This document shows, one piece after another, positions 35,451-43,736 of a DNA stretch of 64,000 nt. The notes beneath the pieces were generated by a model. That model searched no databases, was not told the DNA's origin, and worked only from the letters and a program-made list of their open reading frames with translations. Source of the stretch: Stenotrophomonas maltophilia (lineage in GTDB: Bacteria; Pseudomonadota; Gammaproteobacteria; Xanthomonadales; Xanthomonadaceae); contig NZ_NEQV01000001.1 of the NCBI RefSeq assembly GCF_002799245.1, forward strand, positions 62,001-126,000, in the 5' to 3' direction. Position numbers and translations under genes: made by a program. The stretch's first letter is position 1. Every line of letters begins with the position of its first letter.

Positions 35451-35491
35451 GGGGTCAGATCCCTTTTCCAGCGGAAAAGGAATCTGACCCC
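35451..35491. repeat. 41-bp near-perfect palindrome (GGGGTCAGAT type)
   Basis: GGGGTCAGAT...TTTTCC on the left pairs with GGAAAA...ATCTGACCCC on the right (18 of 19 positions) around AGC, 18 bp past nadC. It differs in sequence from the GTAG palindromes and is a second repeat family. It may end the nadC transcript, although no T run follows. Confidence 0.75.
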
Positions 35492-35555
35492 GTCCTCACA
35501 CCCGGCGTTCACGACTGCACTGCGACGCTGCGGCCATCCCCCACAGGAGCCGCGC

Positions 35556-36545
35556 ATGCGCCGGATGCTCTTGCCTGCCTGGCTGCTGCTCGCGGCAGCC
35601 CCCCTGTCCGCCGCAGCCGCTGAAGCCTGCGATGTACCGCCCCGCTTCGGCCTGAGCCCATTGGCGGTGGCCATCCGCAATACCGCCTGCAACGAGCACC
35701 GGCTGTGGTTCCGCCCCTTCATCGATCGCGATGGCCGCGCCGCCAGCCTCAGCGTCACCGAAGCCGAAAGCGATCACCTGGCCGACAACGGGCTGATCGC
35801 CTGGCAGCGCGTGGCCGGCTACTGGCGCAACAGCGGCACGCTCAACGCGATGGGCAGCATCGCCGGCGCCAGCAGCTGCCTGGCACCGCTGGGCACGCGC
35901 TACACCGACAGCGACTGCCGCGCCTTCCTGGTCGACAACCCGTGGTCGGCCGCTTTCATTTCCTGGGTGATGGTGCAGGCCCGCGTTCCCGGCTTCAACA
36001 CGTCGCCGAGGCACATCGACTACATCCGTGCGGCGTACCAAGGCGGCCCCTCGGGCGTGCCTTACCGGCTGGTCGACCCGGCCACGGCCAAACCCGCACC
36101 AGGCGATCTGCTGTGCTTCCTGCGCGACCGCAGCAGCACGCTCAGCTACAACGGGCTGGTGCAGGCGCTGGGCAATGGATCGGTGGGCCACTGGAAATCA
36201 CATTGCGAAGTGGTGGTCGCCGCCAATCTCGGCGGCGACCAGACCCTGTACCTCGTGGGTGGCAATGTGATGAACACGGTGGCGATGCGGCTGCTGCCGC
36301 TGGACCGCACCGGATTGATCAAGCTGCCACCAGCGCGCGAACGCAACAGCACCGGCATCGACCCCAGCTGCACGCCGGGGCGCGAGGACGAATGCAGCTT
36401 CAACCGCCAGGACTGGGCGGCCCTGCTGCAACTGACCGCGACCGCGCCAACACCGAGCGCGCCGCCCATGCCGCCTCCCCCGCTTTCCGCGCCCCCCGAC
36501 TCCCCGCAGCCGGTTCCGTCGCAGGTTCCGTCGCCGGTCCGCTGA
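35556..36545 (+). CDS. DUF2272 domain-containing exported protein
   Basis: 329 residues with a signal peptide (MRRMLLPAWLLLAAAPLSAA, cleavage near AAA-EAC). The central domain (about 60-260) is DUF2272, recognisable by NPWSAAFISWVM and the GHWKSHCEVV histidine/cysteine segment; DUF2272 resembles CHAP/NlpC-like amidases in layout, so a cell-wall role is possible. The C-terminal 35 residues are a proline-rich tail (PPMPPPPLSAPP). That tail is encoded antisense to the end of the convergent pqaA gene, which it overlaps by 146 bp. Confidence 0.85.
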   Translation: MRRMLLPAWLLLAAAPLSAAAAEACDVPPRFGLSPLAVAIRNTACNEHRLWFRPFIDRDGRAASLSVTEAESDHLADNGLIAWQRVAGYWRNSGTLNAMGSIAGASSCLAPLGTRYTDSDCRAFLVDNPWSAAFISWVMVQARVPGFNTSPRHIDYIRAAYQGGPSGVPYRLVDPATAKPAPGDLLCFLRDRSSTLSYNGLVQALGNGSVGHWKSHCEVVVAANLGGDQTLYLVGGNVMNTVAMRLLPLDRTGLIKLPPARERNSTGIDPSCTPGREDECSFNRQDWAALLQLTATAPTPSAPPMPPPPLSAPPDSPQPVPSQVPSPVR

Positions 36546-37977
36546 GTGACACTTCCGGCACCAACCGGCAGGCACCCGCACCTTCAGCTGGAGGCTGCAG
36601 TGGGAAGCGATCCTGCGGCAGCACCTGCACCGGCGTGGTCGCGACCAGTCCATCGGCATAGTGGAGCTCCACGAATGTGGCAGTCCATCCCTGTGCCGGA
36701 ACCTCCAGGCCCACCTCCAGCACCTGGCTGTCGCCCAGTGAAAGCGGGCGTGCCACATAGTCAATTCCGCAGGCATGGCGGAAATCACGCCCTCGTGCAT
36801 TGTGTGCCTGCCACATCACCGCACGTTGTGGCCGCTCGCTTTCAAGCCCCCGTACCTGCAGTACCCCCTGGTCTGCCTGCCAGTGCGCCTGCACCTGCGG
36901 CAACGCACCGCCTCTGCGCCAGCGATGCAGCGCAGGGGCCAGCGACTCCAGCACAAAGCGACGGATCCCACCGTGGTCGCTGTTGGGTGCGACGCGCAGC
37001 GTAGTCTGCCCCGGCAGTGCATCCAGGTAGAACCGCGCAGCATCGGGCGGGAAGAAGTCATCGCCACTGGCATTCACCAGCAGCTTCGGCAGCGCCAGGC
37101 GCGTGGCAAGCGGTCCGACCAGATAGGTGTAGGGATCGACGATCTCCATCAATCCGGCGAATGCATCATCACCGATCATCCCGGTGATGCCATGCTCGAA
37201 GTAGGGACGCAGCGCGATCGGCCAGCGCCCTGCATGGATCTGCCGGATATGCGGGAGCAATGCCTGCCAGTGCATGTCGATCGCGAACGGTGCAAGGTGG
37301 CTGATCCGCTCGTCAACCAGTGGCAACAGCCAACTGGCCCAGGCCCGCTTGGAGGCACCGGTCGCGATGTAGGACGGGCGCAGATCCGCCGGCAGTTCCT
37401 GGTCCGCCAGGTCCAACGCTCGAATGGCCGCTTCGGCCATGGGCACATGCAATGGCCAGTGTGCGTGCGTCGCCGGCTCATCCAGGTAGCGCCGCCAGGT
37501 GGCGGCGGCCAGATCATCCTCCACGCGCAACCTGCCGTCGCCTGGCAGCGATATCGCCTGCGACGGCACATCGGCGATGGAAACAACAGCCATGCCCAGC
37601 GTACGCACCAGGGTTTCCAGAACATCCATCGGCAGATCGTCCGGGGCACGGGGTGGCTTGCCGTCGGAGCCATGGATCACGCCATTGTTGATGACCAGCA
37701 AGGCCGGACCTGGCTGGGGTACATCGGGCTGCAGCAGTTCGACCCGATGCCGCCAGGATGCACTCCCAGTGGCATGCGGCCATTGCTGCGACTGCAGGAT
37801 GAAGCTGCGCCGCTGTCCGCCGTCGAAGTCCGTACTACCGAGCAGGTGATACACCAGCGGTTGTGCTGATTGTGCCTCCCGGTATCCGGGCCAGACCTGA
37901 GAGGGATCGTGCACGCCCCTTGCCAGGCCACTCGCCGGAATCAGAACACCCAACACCAGCCAGATGAATGCCCGCAT
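36400..37977 (-). CDS. pqaA: PhoPQ-activated pathogenicity-related protein (PqaA family)
   Basis: 525 residues, secreted alpha/beta-hydrolase-like protein with a signal peptide (MRAFIWLVLGVLIPASGLA). The nucleophile elbow is ATGASKRAWAS (S209), and an NASGDDFFPPDA loop carries a likely acid. In Salmonella pqaA is PhoP-activated and linked to peptide resistance. The last 48 codons or so are low-complexity and lie antisense to the DUF2272 tail; homologues usually end nearer the PVQVLPQD region (my recollection), so this tail may be an extension. Start ATG at 37977. Confidence 0.85.
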   Translation of the reverse strand: MRAFIWLVLGVLIPASGLARGVHDPSQVWPGYREAQSAQPLVYHLLGSTDFDGGQRRSFILQSQQWPHATGSASWRHRVELLQPDVPQPGPALLVINNGVIHGSDGKPPRAPDDLPMDVLETLVRTLGMAVVSIADVPSQAISLPGDGRLRVEDDLAAATWRRYLDEPATHAHWPLHVPMAEAAIRALDLADQELPADLRPSYIATGASKRAWASWLLPLVDERISHLAPFAIDMHWQALLPHIRQIHAGRWPIALRPYFEHGITGMIGDDAFAGLMEIVDPYTYLVGPLATRLALPKLLVNASGDDFFPPDAARFYLDALPGQTTLRVAPNSDHGGIRRFVLESLAPALHRWRRGGALPQVQAHWQADQGVLQVRGLESERPQRAVMWQAHNARGRDFRHACGIDYVARPLSLGDSQVLEVGLEVPAQGWTATFVELHYADGLVATTPVQVLPQDRFPLQPPAEGAGACRLVPEVSLSGPATEPATEPAAGSRGARKAGEAAWAARSVLARSRSVAAGPPSPGG

Positions 37978-38188
37978 AGGACGCCCGCCCCAAGAGAGGA
38001 AAGTACTGATGCTGCCTGCAAATGCATACCTGATCGAGAGTCGATGGCGTCAACTCCGCTCTGGAGGTCACGGTGATCGCTTTGCCCCCCTCCCGCGTGG
38101 AATCCGGCAGGTACGAACCCATCAGCATGCTTGATCTACCGCAGGATCACCGCCATCTTTGCGGGATCGACCTCTGACGGCTGACGCC

Positions 38189-38539
38189 ATGCCTACCCTG
38201 CTGCTGTTGCTGATTGCCGGCGGAATCATCTATTTCTTCTGGAACGCCGCACGCTCGGCCGCAGAGCGCGCCGTTGAGCTGGGCCGCAACGCCTGCCGCG
38301 CCGCCGATGTGCAATGGCTGGACCAGGCGGTGCACGCCACCGGCCTGCGCCTGTCGCGCGGCGAAGATGGCCGGCTCGGTTTCGAGCGCACCTTCAAGTT
38401 CGAGTATTCCTACGATGGCATCGATCGCCATGTGGGTCGCATGGTGCTGCGTGGCGACCAGCTGATCTCGTTCACCGGCCCCGGTGCGGCGCGGATCAGC
38501 CAGATCCGGCCGGATGTGGACGATGCCGAGGATGTGTAA
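38189..38539 (+). CDS. DUF3301 domain-containing protein
   Basis: 116 residues. An N-terminal membrane helix (MPTLLLLLIAGGIIYFFW) is followed by a soluble domain with the DUF3301 segments RTFKFEYSYDG and GRMVLRGDQLISF. Single-pass inner-membrane protein of unknown role, conserved in gammaproteobacteria. The ATG at 38189 was preferred because it starts directly before the helix. Confidence 0.85.
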   Translation: MPTLLLLLIAGGIIYFFWNAARSAAERAVELGRNACRAADVQWLDQAVHATGLRLSRGEDGRLGFERTFKFEYSYDGIDRHVGRMVLRGDQLISFTGPGAARISQIRPDVDDAEDV

Positions 38540-38550
38540 GGGCCAAGGGC

Positions 38551-38613
38551 GTGCCGACCAACGGTCGGCACCCCTGGGTGCCTGAAAGCGTGCCGACCAC
38601 CAACGGTCGGCAC
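38551..38613. repeat. Two GTGCCGACC-type palindromes
   Basis: Copy one (38551-38571): arms GTGCCGACC and GGTCGGCAC around AAC. Copy two (38590-38613) has a six-base loop (ACCAAC inserted form). They lie between the convergent DUF3301 and sspB genes and may help end both transcripts. Confidence 0.85.
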
Positions 38614-38619
38614 CTATCG

Positions 38620-39072
38620 TTATTTGACCACGCGCAGGTTCGGGCGGCCCTTGGGCGGCGGACTGGCCGGCGGCGTATCGTCCGGCGGCGTGCCGTCCTC
38701 ATGCAGTAGTTCGTCGCTGGCCGGTGCGGTTTCGCTGCCCGGAATGTCATCCGGCAGCGCCATGCCCTGCCCGGTCTCGCGGGCGTAGACAGCCAGCACG
38801 GCACTGATCGGCACCTGCACCGGGTAGCTGGTTCCGGAGAAGCGGGCCGAGAAGCTCACCATCTCGTTGTCGATCATCAGCCGCACGACGGCGCGTTCGG
38901 CGATGTTGAGCACGACCCGGCCATCCTTGACCGCCGAAGGCGGGACCTGCACGCCGGGGACGCCGGCGTCGACCAGGATGTGCGGGGTCAGCTGGTTGTC
39001 GTTGATCCATTCCACCAGCGCCCGCAGCAGGTACGGGCGGTGGCTGGTCATGTGGAAGTAGTCTTCGGTCAT
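38620..39072 (-). CDS. sspB: Stringent starvation protein B (ClpXP specificity factor)
   Basis: 150 residues. The N-terminal domain SHRPYLLRALVEWINDNQLTPH binds SsrA-tagged substrates; a flexible acidic/proline linker follows; the C-terminal GRPNLRVVK is the ClpX-docking (XB) motif. It brings tagged proteins to ClpXP. The ATG at 39072 was taken; the ATG at 39051 is possible. It follows sspA on the same strand by 84 bp, the usual sspAB order. Confidence 0.95.
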   Translation of the reverse strand: MTEDYFHMTSHRPYLLRALVEWINDNQLTPHILVDAGVPGVQVPPSAVKDGRVVLNIAERAVVRLMIDNEMVSFSARFSGTSYPVQVPISAVLAVYARETGQGMALPDDIPGSETAPASDELLHEDGTPPDDTPPASPPPKGRPNLRVVK

Positions 39073-39156
39073 GCGTGAAGTGTACGCGCCCGGCGCCCTG
39101 CCGGGGCGGATCGCCTGCACGCGGGTAGGCGTGCAGACGGGTAAACCACGGCCGGA

Positions 39157-39792
39157 TCAGACCGGCAGGTCGCGCAGTTTCCTTTCCTGGTCGGTCAGGC
39201 TGCGGACAAAACCCGGATGGCGGAAGATACGGTTGCCATAGTCCTCGATCGCCTTGCCATCCTTCGGCAGCGGCACATCCAGCGACTGCAGGCGCCAGAT
39301 GATCGGCGCCATCGCGCAGTCGGCCAGGCTCATTTCCGGGTTGAGGAAGAACTTGCTGGCCTTGAACAGCGGCAGCGAGGCGGTCAGCAGTTCCTTCAGC
39401 CGCTTGCGCCCAGCCTCGGCCTGGGTCTTGTTGCCCAGCTGGATGGCCTGCACCTGCGGCACCCAGTCGTGCTCGATGCGCAGCATCGCCAGGCGGATGC
39501 GCGCACGCGACAGCGGATCGACCGGCATCAGCGGCGGGTGCGGATAGCGCTCATCCAGGTATTCACTGACCACCGAGGCGGCGTACAGCACCAGCTCGCG
39601 CTCGACCAGGGTCGGTACCGAATGGTACGGATTGAGATCGATCAGGTCTTCAGGCGGGTTCTGCGGATCGACCGGTACGAAGTCGAAGGTAACGCCCTTG
39701 GCCGCCAGGACCAGGCGTACACGGTGGCACAGTACGTCGTCGTTCGAGGAAAACAGCGTCAGTGTATTGCGCATGCGTACGCTCGCCGCCAT
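39157..39792 (-). CDS. sspA: Stringent starvation protein A
   Basis: 211 residues, glutathione-transferase fold protein that binds RNA polymerase under starvation. N-terminal thioredoxin-like domain (LTLFSSNDDVLCHRVRLVLAAKG) and C-terminal helical domain are both present; the cis-proline strand is HSVPTLVERELVLYAA. The ATG at 39792 has GGAGA seven bases upstream; an upstream ATG at 39807 is unlikely. It lies in the conserved petABC-sspA-sspB order. Confidence 0.95.
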   Translation of the reverse strand: MAASVRMRNTLTLFSSNDDVLCHRVRLVLAAKGVTFDFVPVDPQNPPEDLIDLNPYHSVPTLVERELVLYAASVVSEYLDERYPHPPLMPVDPLSRARIRLAMLRIEHDWVPQVQAIQLGNKTQAEAGRKRLKELLTASLPLFKASKFFLNPEMSLADCAMAPIIWRLQSLDVPLPKDGKAIEDYGNRIFRHPGFVRSLTDQERKLRDLPV

Positions 39793-39926
39793 CAAAGGCT
39801 CTCCCACGACAGGAGACCGCCTGCCGCATCGGCGCCGCCGGCACCGTGCCAGCGATCGACTACTCCCCGAGTGTGCAACCGACCATCACAAAAGCCAATA
39901 GGCCCGTGCGATGGCCGGCGGCAGAA

Positions 39927-40676
39927 TCAGTGAACGTCCTTCCAGTATTCCTTCTTCAACAGGTACAGCAGGAAGGTCAGCAGGGCCAGGAACAGGATCA
40001 CCCACACGCCCAGCTGCTGGCGCTTGAGTGCGGCCGGTTCGCCGGCGTATTCAAGGAAGTTGGTGATGTCCCGCACCGCCTGGTCGTACTGCCCGGCATC
40101 CACCGAACCGGGCGTTTCAATGCGCAGGCCGGTCACCGGCGGGTCCATGCCCGGTGCTTCGGGCTTGCCATGCACGGCATGCTGCAGGCCCTGCATCTCC
40201 CACAGCGGGTTGGGCATGGAAGCATTGGCAAACAATGCGTTGTTCCAGCCCAGTGGCCGGCTGGTGTCCAGGTAGAACGACTTGAGATAGGTGTAGACCC
40301 AGTCGCTGCCTCGTACCCGCGCGATCAGGCTCAGGTCCGGCGGCATCTTGCCGAACCACTTCTCGGCGTTCTCCTTGGGCATCGCCACCGGGATCGGGTC
40401 GCCGATCGCCGAGCCGGTGAAGTTGAGGTTGTTCATCACCTCTTCTTCGGTCAGGCCCAGGTCCTGCGCCATCCGCGAATAGCGCAGGTACTTCAGCGCA
40501 TGACAGCCGGAGCAGTAGTTCATGTACAGCTGCGCGCCGCGCTGCAGCGACGCGCGGTCACCGAGGTCGTTGCCGGCCTGCAGCAGCTTGGTGCCGCCCT
40601 CGGCGGCGGAGGCCAGGAAACTGCCCAGCATCAGGGTGGCCGCCAGGGCCAGCCGGACCATCCAGCGCTCAGTCAT
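39927..40676 (-). CDS. petC: Ubiquinol-cytochrome c reductase, cytochrome c1
   Basis: 249 residues, heme-c subunit of the bc1 complex. The signal region is followed by the heme site NYCSGCHALKYL (C55, C58, H59); a C-terminal membrane helix (about 225-243) anchors it with the heme domain in the periplasm. The KENAEKWFGKMPPDLS stretch near the middle is a cytochrome c1 hallmark. It overlaps petB by eight bases. Confidence 0.97.
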   Translation of the reverse strand: MTERWMVRLALAATLMLGSFLASAAEGGTKLLQAGNDLGDRASLQRGAQLYMNYCSGCHALKYLRYSRMAQDLGLTEEEVMNNLNFTGSAIGDPIPVAMPKENAEKWFGKMPPDLSLIARVRGSDWVYTYLKSFYLDTSRPLGWNNALFANASMPNPLWEMQGLQHAVHGKPEAPGMDPPVTGLRIETPGSVDAGQYDQAVRDITNFLEYAGEPAALKRQQLGVWVILFLALLTFLLYLLKKEYWKDVH

Positions 40677-41928
40677 GCGTGGTCACCCTCTCCGGTACCG
40701 GCTTGGTCTTGTCCAACCTTGTCCATAGCGGCATGGTGATGAAGAACGCGAAGTACAGGAAGGTCAGCACCCGCCCGATGTAGGTCTCATGCACGTCGGT
40801 GCCCGGGCCGGAACCAATCACGCCCAGCCACACGAAGCACACCGCCAGCACGCCCAGCATCACCTTCGAGATCCAGCCGCGGTAGCGCACCGACTTCACC
40901 CTGGCCTTGTCCAGCCACGGCACCAGGAACAGGATCGCAATGGCCGAGAACATCACCAGCACGCCACCGAGCTTGTTCGGCACCACGCGCAACATCGCGT
41001 AGTAAGGCGTGTAGTACCAGACCGGCTTGATGTGCTCCGGCGTCACCAGGCGGTTGGCCTCGGTGAAGTTGTCGTGCTCCAGGAACAGGCCGCCGAAGCC
41101 CGGTGCGAAGAAGATGATGAAGGCGGCAATGATCAGCAGGAAGCCGGCGCCGACGCCATCCTTGAGCGTGTAGTACGGGTGGAACGGAATGCCGTCGGCC
41201 GGCGCGTTCGGCGACCAGCGGTTGCCCTTCGGCCCCTTCTTGATCTCCACGCCATCCGGGTTGTTCGACCCCACTTCGTGCAGCGCGCCCAGGTGCAGCA
41301 CCACCAGCAACAGCAGCACCAGGGGCAGTGCGATGACGTGCAGTGCGAAGAACCGGTTGAGCGTGGCGTCACTGGGCAGGTAGTCGCCCATGATCCATTC
41401 GGTCAGGCCGTTGCCGATCACCGGTATCGCACCGAACAGCGAGATGATCACCTTGGCGCCCCAGAACGACATCTGGCCCCACGGCAGCACGTAGCCCATG
41501 AAGGCTTCGGCCATCAGCACCAGGTAGATCAGCATGCCCAGGATCCAGACCAGCTCGCGCGGCTTCTGGTAGCTGCCGTACAACAGGCCGCGGAACATGT
41601 GCAGGTAGACCACGATGAAGAACAGCGAGGCACCGGTGGAGTGCATGTAGCGGATCAGCCAGCCCCACTCCACATCACGCATGATGTATTCGATGGAGCC
41701 GAACGCCTCGGCGGCGTTGGTCTTGTAGTGCATCGTCAGGAAGATGCCGGTGACGATCTGGTTGACCAGCACCAGCAGTGCCAGCGAACCGAAGTAGTAC
41801 CAGATGTTGAAGTTCTTCGGCGCGTAGTACTCGGTGACGTGCTTGCGGTAGACCGGCATCAGGCCCGGCGCGCGGGCATTGACCCAGTCGGCCACGCCGC
41901 TGGCGGTACGGCTGAGGATATTGGACAT
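40669..41928 (-). CDS. petB: Ubiquinol-cytochrome c reductase, cytochrome b
   Basis: 419 residues, polytopic heme-b subunit holding the two quinone sites. The four heme histidines occur in helices around YMHSTGAS and FFALHVIALPLVLLLLV; the Qo motif PEWY is replaced by PVWY in HIKPVWYYTPYYAML, a known natural variant position. The ATG at 41928 shares a base with the petA stop (TGATG). The frame runs further upstream through petA but is not coding there. Confidence 0.96.
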   Translation of the reverse strand: MSNILSRTASGVADWVNARAPGLMPVYRKHVTEYYAPKNFNIWYYFGSLALLVLVNQIVTGIFLTMHYKTNAAEAFGSIEYIMRDVEWGWLIRYMHSTGASLFFIVVYLHMFRGLLYGSYQKPRELVWILGMLIYLVLMAEAFMGYVLPWGQMSFWGAKVIISLFGAIPVIGNGLTEWIMGDYLPSDATLNRFFALHVIALPLVLLLLVVLHLGALHEVGSNNPDGVEIKKGPKGNRWSPNAPADGIPFHPYYTLKDGVGAGFLLIIAAFIIFFAPGFGGLFLEHDNFTEANRLVTPEHIKPVWYYTPYYAMLRVVPNKLGGVLVMFSAIAILFLVPWLDKARVKSVRYRGWISKVMLGVLAVCFVWLGVIGSGPGTDVHETYIGRVLTFLYFAFFITMPLWTRLDKTKPVPERVTTHD

Positions 41929-42548
41929 CAGGCAGCCCCCTGCGGATCGACACCGATGATGATGGTGTTGTCGTCCTGGTAGTGGTGCGCGGGCACCTTC
42001 AGGTTGATCGGCGCCGGCACGTCCTTGAAGACGCGGCCGGACATGTCGAAGCGCGACTTGTGGCAGGGGCAGAAGTAGCCGCCCTTCCACTGCGGGTCAT
42101 AGGGTTCGGGCCGGATCTCGGCGACCATTTCCGGCGAGCAGCCCAGATGCGTGCACAGGCCGACCAGCACGGAGATGTCCGGTTTGATCGAGCGCAGCTC
42201 GGGGTTCTGCTTCAGCACATAGTCCGGCTGCTGGTCCTTCTCGCCGGACTCGGGATCCTTGAGGCGGCCATCCAGCCCGTGCAGCGCATCCAGGATCGCC
42301 TTGGACCGCTTGACGATCCAGATCGGCTGGCCACGCCATTCCACGATCAGGCGTTGGCCTTCCTGCAGGGCGCTGATGTCGGCCACCACCGGCGCGCCGG
42401 CAAGTTTGGCACGCGCACTGGGGTTCCAGGATTTGATGAAAGGAACAGCGGTGAATCCGACGCCGACGGCGCCCACCACAGCAGTGGTGGCTGAAAGAAA
42501 ACGCCGACGTCCGGTGTTGACTGGATCGTGTACCCCATCGTTGGCCAT
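41928..42548 (-). CDS. petA: Ubiquinol-cytochrome c reductase, Rieske iron-sulfur subunit
   Basis: 206 residues. Twin-arginine-like signal (GRRRFLSATT, residues 13-22) with a membrane helix, then the Rieske domain with cluster ligands in CTHLGC (132-137) and CPCHKS (160-165). It is the first gene of petABC. A promoter-like pair lies about 85-110 bp upstream, and GGAG precedes the ATG by seven bases. Confidence 0.97.
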   Translation of the reverse strand: MANDGVHDPVNTGRRRFLSATTAVVGAVGVGFTAVPFIKSWNPSARAKLAGAPVVADISALQEGQRLIVEWRGQPIWIVKRSKAILDALHGLDGRLKDPESGEKDQQPDYVLKQNPELRSIKPDISVLVGLCTHLGCSPEMVAEIRPEPYDPQWKGGYFCPCHKSRFDMSGRVFKDVPAPINLKVPAHHYQDDNTIIIGVDPQGAA

Positions 42549-42629
42549 CCGGCACTCCGATATTGATTAGGTAGCTTTAAGGCTGCCAGCGGATCCGGTG
42601 GGGGCCAGAGCCGCATTGAATCATGGGCG

Positions 42630-42659
42630 AGTGTAGCGGAACCGTCGCGCGCCACACAA
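42630..42659 (-). promoter_or_regulatory. Probable sigma-70 promoter of petABC
   Basis: On the minus strand TTGTGT (42659-42654) and TACACT (42635-42630) are spaced 18 bp, leaving a leader of about 75 bp before the petA ATG. Confidence 0.55.
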
Positions 42660-42685
42660 CGCATTGCAACAACTCTTTCAAAGGC

Positions 42686-42743
42686 GTGCCGACTAACAGT
42701 CGGCACCTACCCGTTCAAGGGTGTGCCGACCAACGGTCGGCAC
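42686..42743. repeat. Two GTGCCGAC-type palindromes upstream of petA
   Basis: Copies at 42686-42706 (GTGCCGACT / AGTCGGCAC) and 42723-42743 (GTGCCGACC / GGTCGGCAC), each around AAC. The C-G to T-A change in the first is matched on both arms. They separate the petA promoter from the end of the transglycosylase gene, which runs in the same direction. Confidence 0.85.
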
Positions 42744-42766
42744 CCACCACCGGCAGTCACCGGCAC

Positions 42767-43690
42767 CTACTGGTGACTCAGGGCGGTGCGGTAACGCTCG
42801 GCCAGCTGCCCGACCCGGCGCACGTAGTACTGGGTCTCGCTGTAGGGCGGCACGCCACCGTGGCGGTCGACCGCGCCTTCGCCAGCGTTGTAGCCGGCCG
42901 CCGCCAGGGTCAGGTCGCCATTGAAGCGCTTCAGCAGCCACGCAAGATACTGCACGCCACCGCGGATGTTCTGCCCGGCATCGTAGGAATCACTGACCCC
43001 GAAGCGGGCCGCGGTTGGCGGCATCAGCTGCATCAGGCCCTGCGCGCCGGCACGGCTGAGCGCGGTCGGGTTGTAGGCCGACTCGGCGTGGATGATGGCG
43101 CGCACCACGGCTTCATCGACGCCGAACTCGCGCGCGGCCGAGGTGATCTCGGTCTGGAACGCGGTGGTGTTCAAGCGCACCGAACCGAAGTCCACGCGCG
43201 GGTTGACGCCGCAGGCGTAGCAGCGCTCCATGAAACTGTAGCGGATGGTACGCACCGGGCCGAGGTTGGCCACCTGGGTCGGCCGCGCACTGGTGTAGTG
43301 GCGTACGCCATCCTTCATGAAGGAATAGACCTGGCCGCTGACCATGCGCCCACTGCGCGAGGCGACCGGCGGCGTGGGTACGGCGGCGGGTGCCGGTGCC
43401 GATGGGAGCACAGCTGCCGGTGCCGCAGCGCTGGCCGCCACCGCCACCGGGTTGCGCTCGATGCTGGCCACGGTGGTCGGCGCCGGCTTCGGCGCGGCCA
43501 CGACCGGGCGCGGCGCAGGGCGGATGTCGCGACTGTAGCTGATGGCACTGCAGCGGGCCCCGGCCACGCGCTTGCTGACATAGCTGGTGACCCCGTCGGC
43601 GCCCTGGCACTTGAACAGGGTGCCCGCGCTGGCCGGCGCAGCGGTCAGCGCAGCGATGATGATCGCCGTTGTCCCCAGTATCCCCTTCAT
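42767..43690 (-). CDS. Lytic transglycosylase with DUF4124-like N-terminus
   Basis: 307 residues. Signal peptide (cleavage near ASA-GTLF), a short DUF4124-like region (KCQGADGVTSYVSK), an alanine/proline-rich linker (about 57-112), and a C-terminal SLT domain with catalytic glutamate E203 in HAESAYNP followed by GAQGLMQLMP and AAGYNAGEGAV. It cleaves peptidoglycan glycan strands in the periplasm. The ATG at 43690 was chosen because it begins the signal peptide. Confidence 0.94.
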   Translation of the reverse strand: MKGILGTTAIIIAALTAAPASAGTLFKCQGADGVTSYVSKRVAGARCSAISYSRDIRPAPRPVVAAPKPAPTTVASIERNPVAVAASAAAPAAVLPSAPAPAAVPTPPVASRSGRMVSGQVYSFMKDGVRHYTSARPTQVANLGPVRTIRYSFMERCYACGVNPRVDFGSVRLNTTAFQTEITSAAREFGVDEAVVRAIIHAESAYNPTALSRAGAQGLMQLMPPTAARFGVSDSYDAGQNIRGGVQYLAWLLKRFNGDLTLAAAGYNAGEGAVDRHGGVPPYSETQYYVRRVGQLAERYRTALSHQ

Positions 43691-43736
43691 GCCGGCGAGT
43701 GTCCCAGCTTCGCCGGGGCTTGCCAAGCGACGCGGC

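Noticed and set aside
40669..42090. Extended cytochrome b start inside petA
   Set aside because: The extra residues are a shadow of the Rieske domain, while MSNILSRT at 41928 is the normal start.
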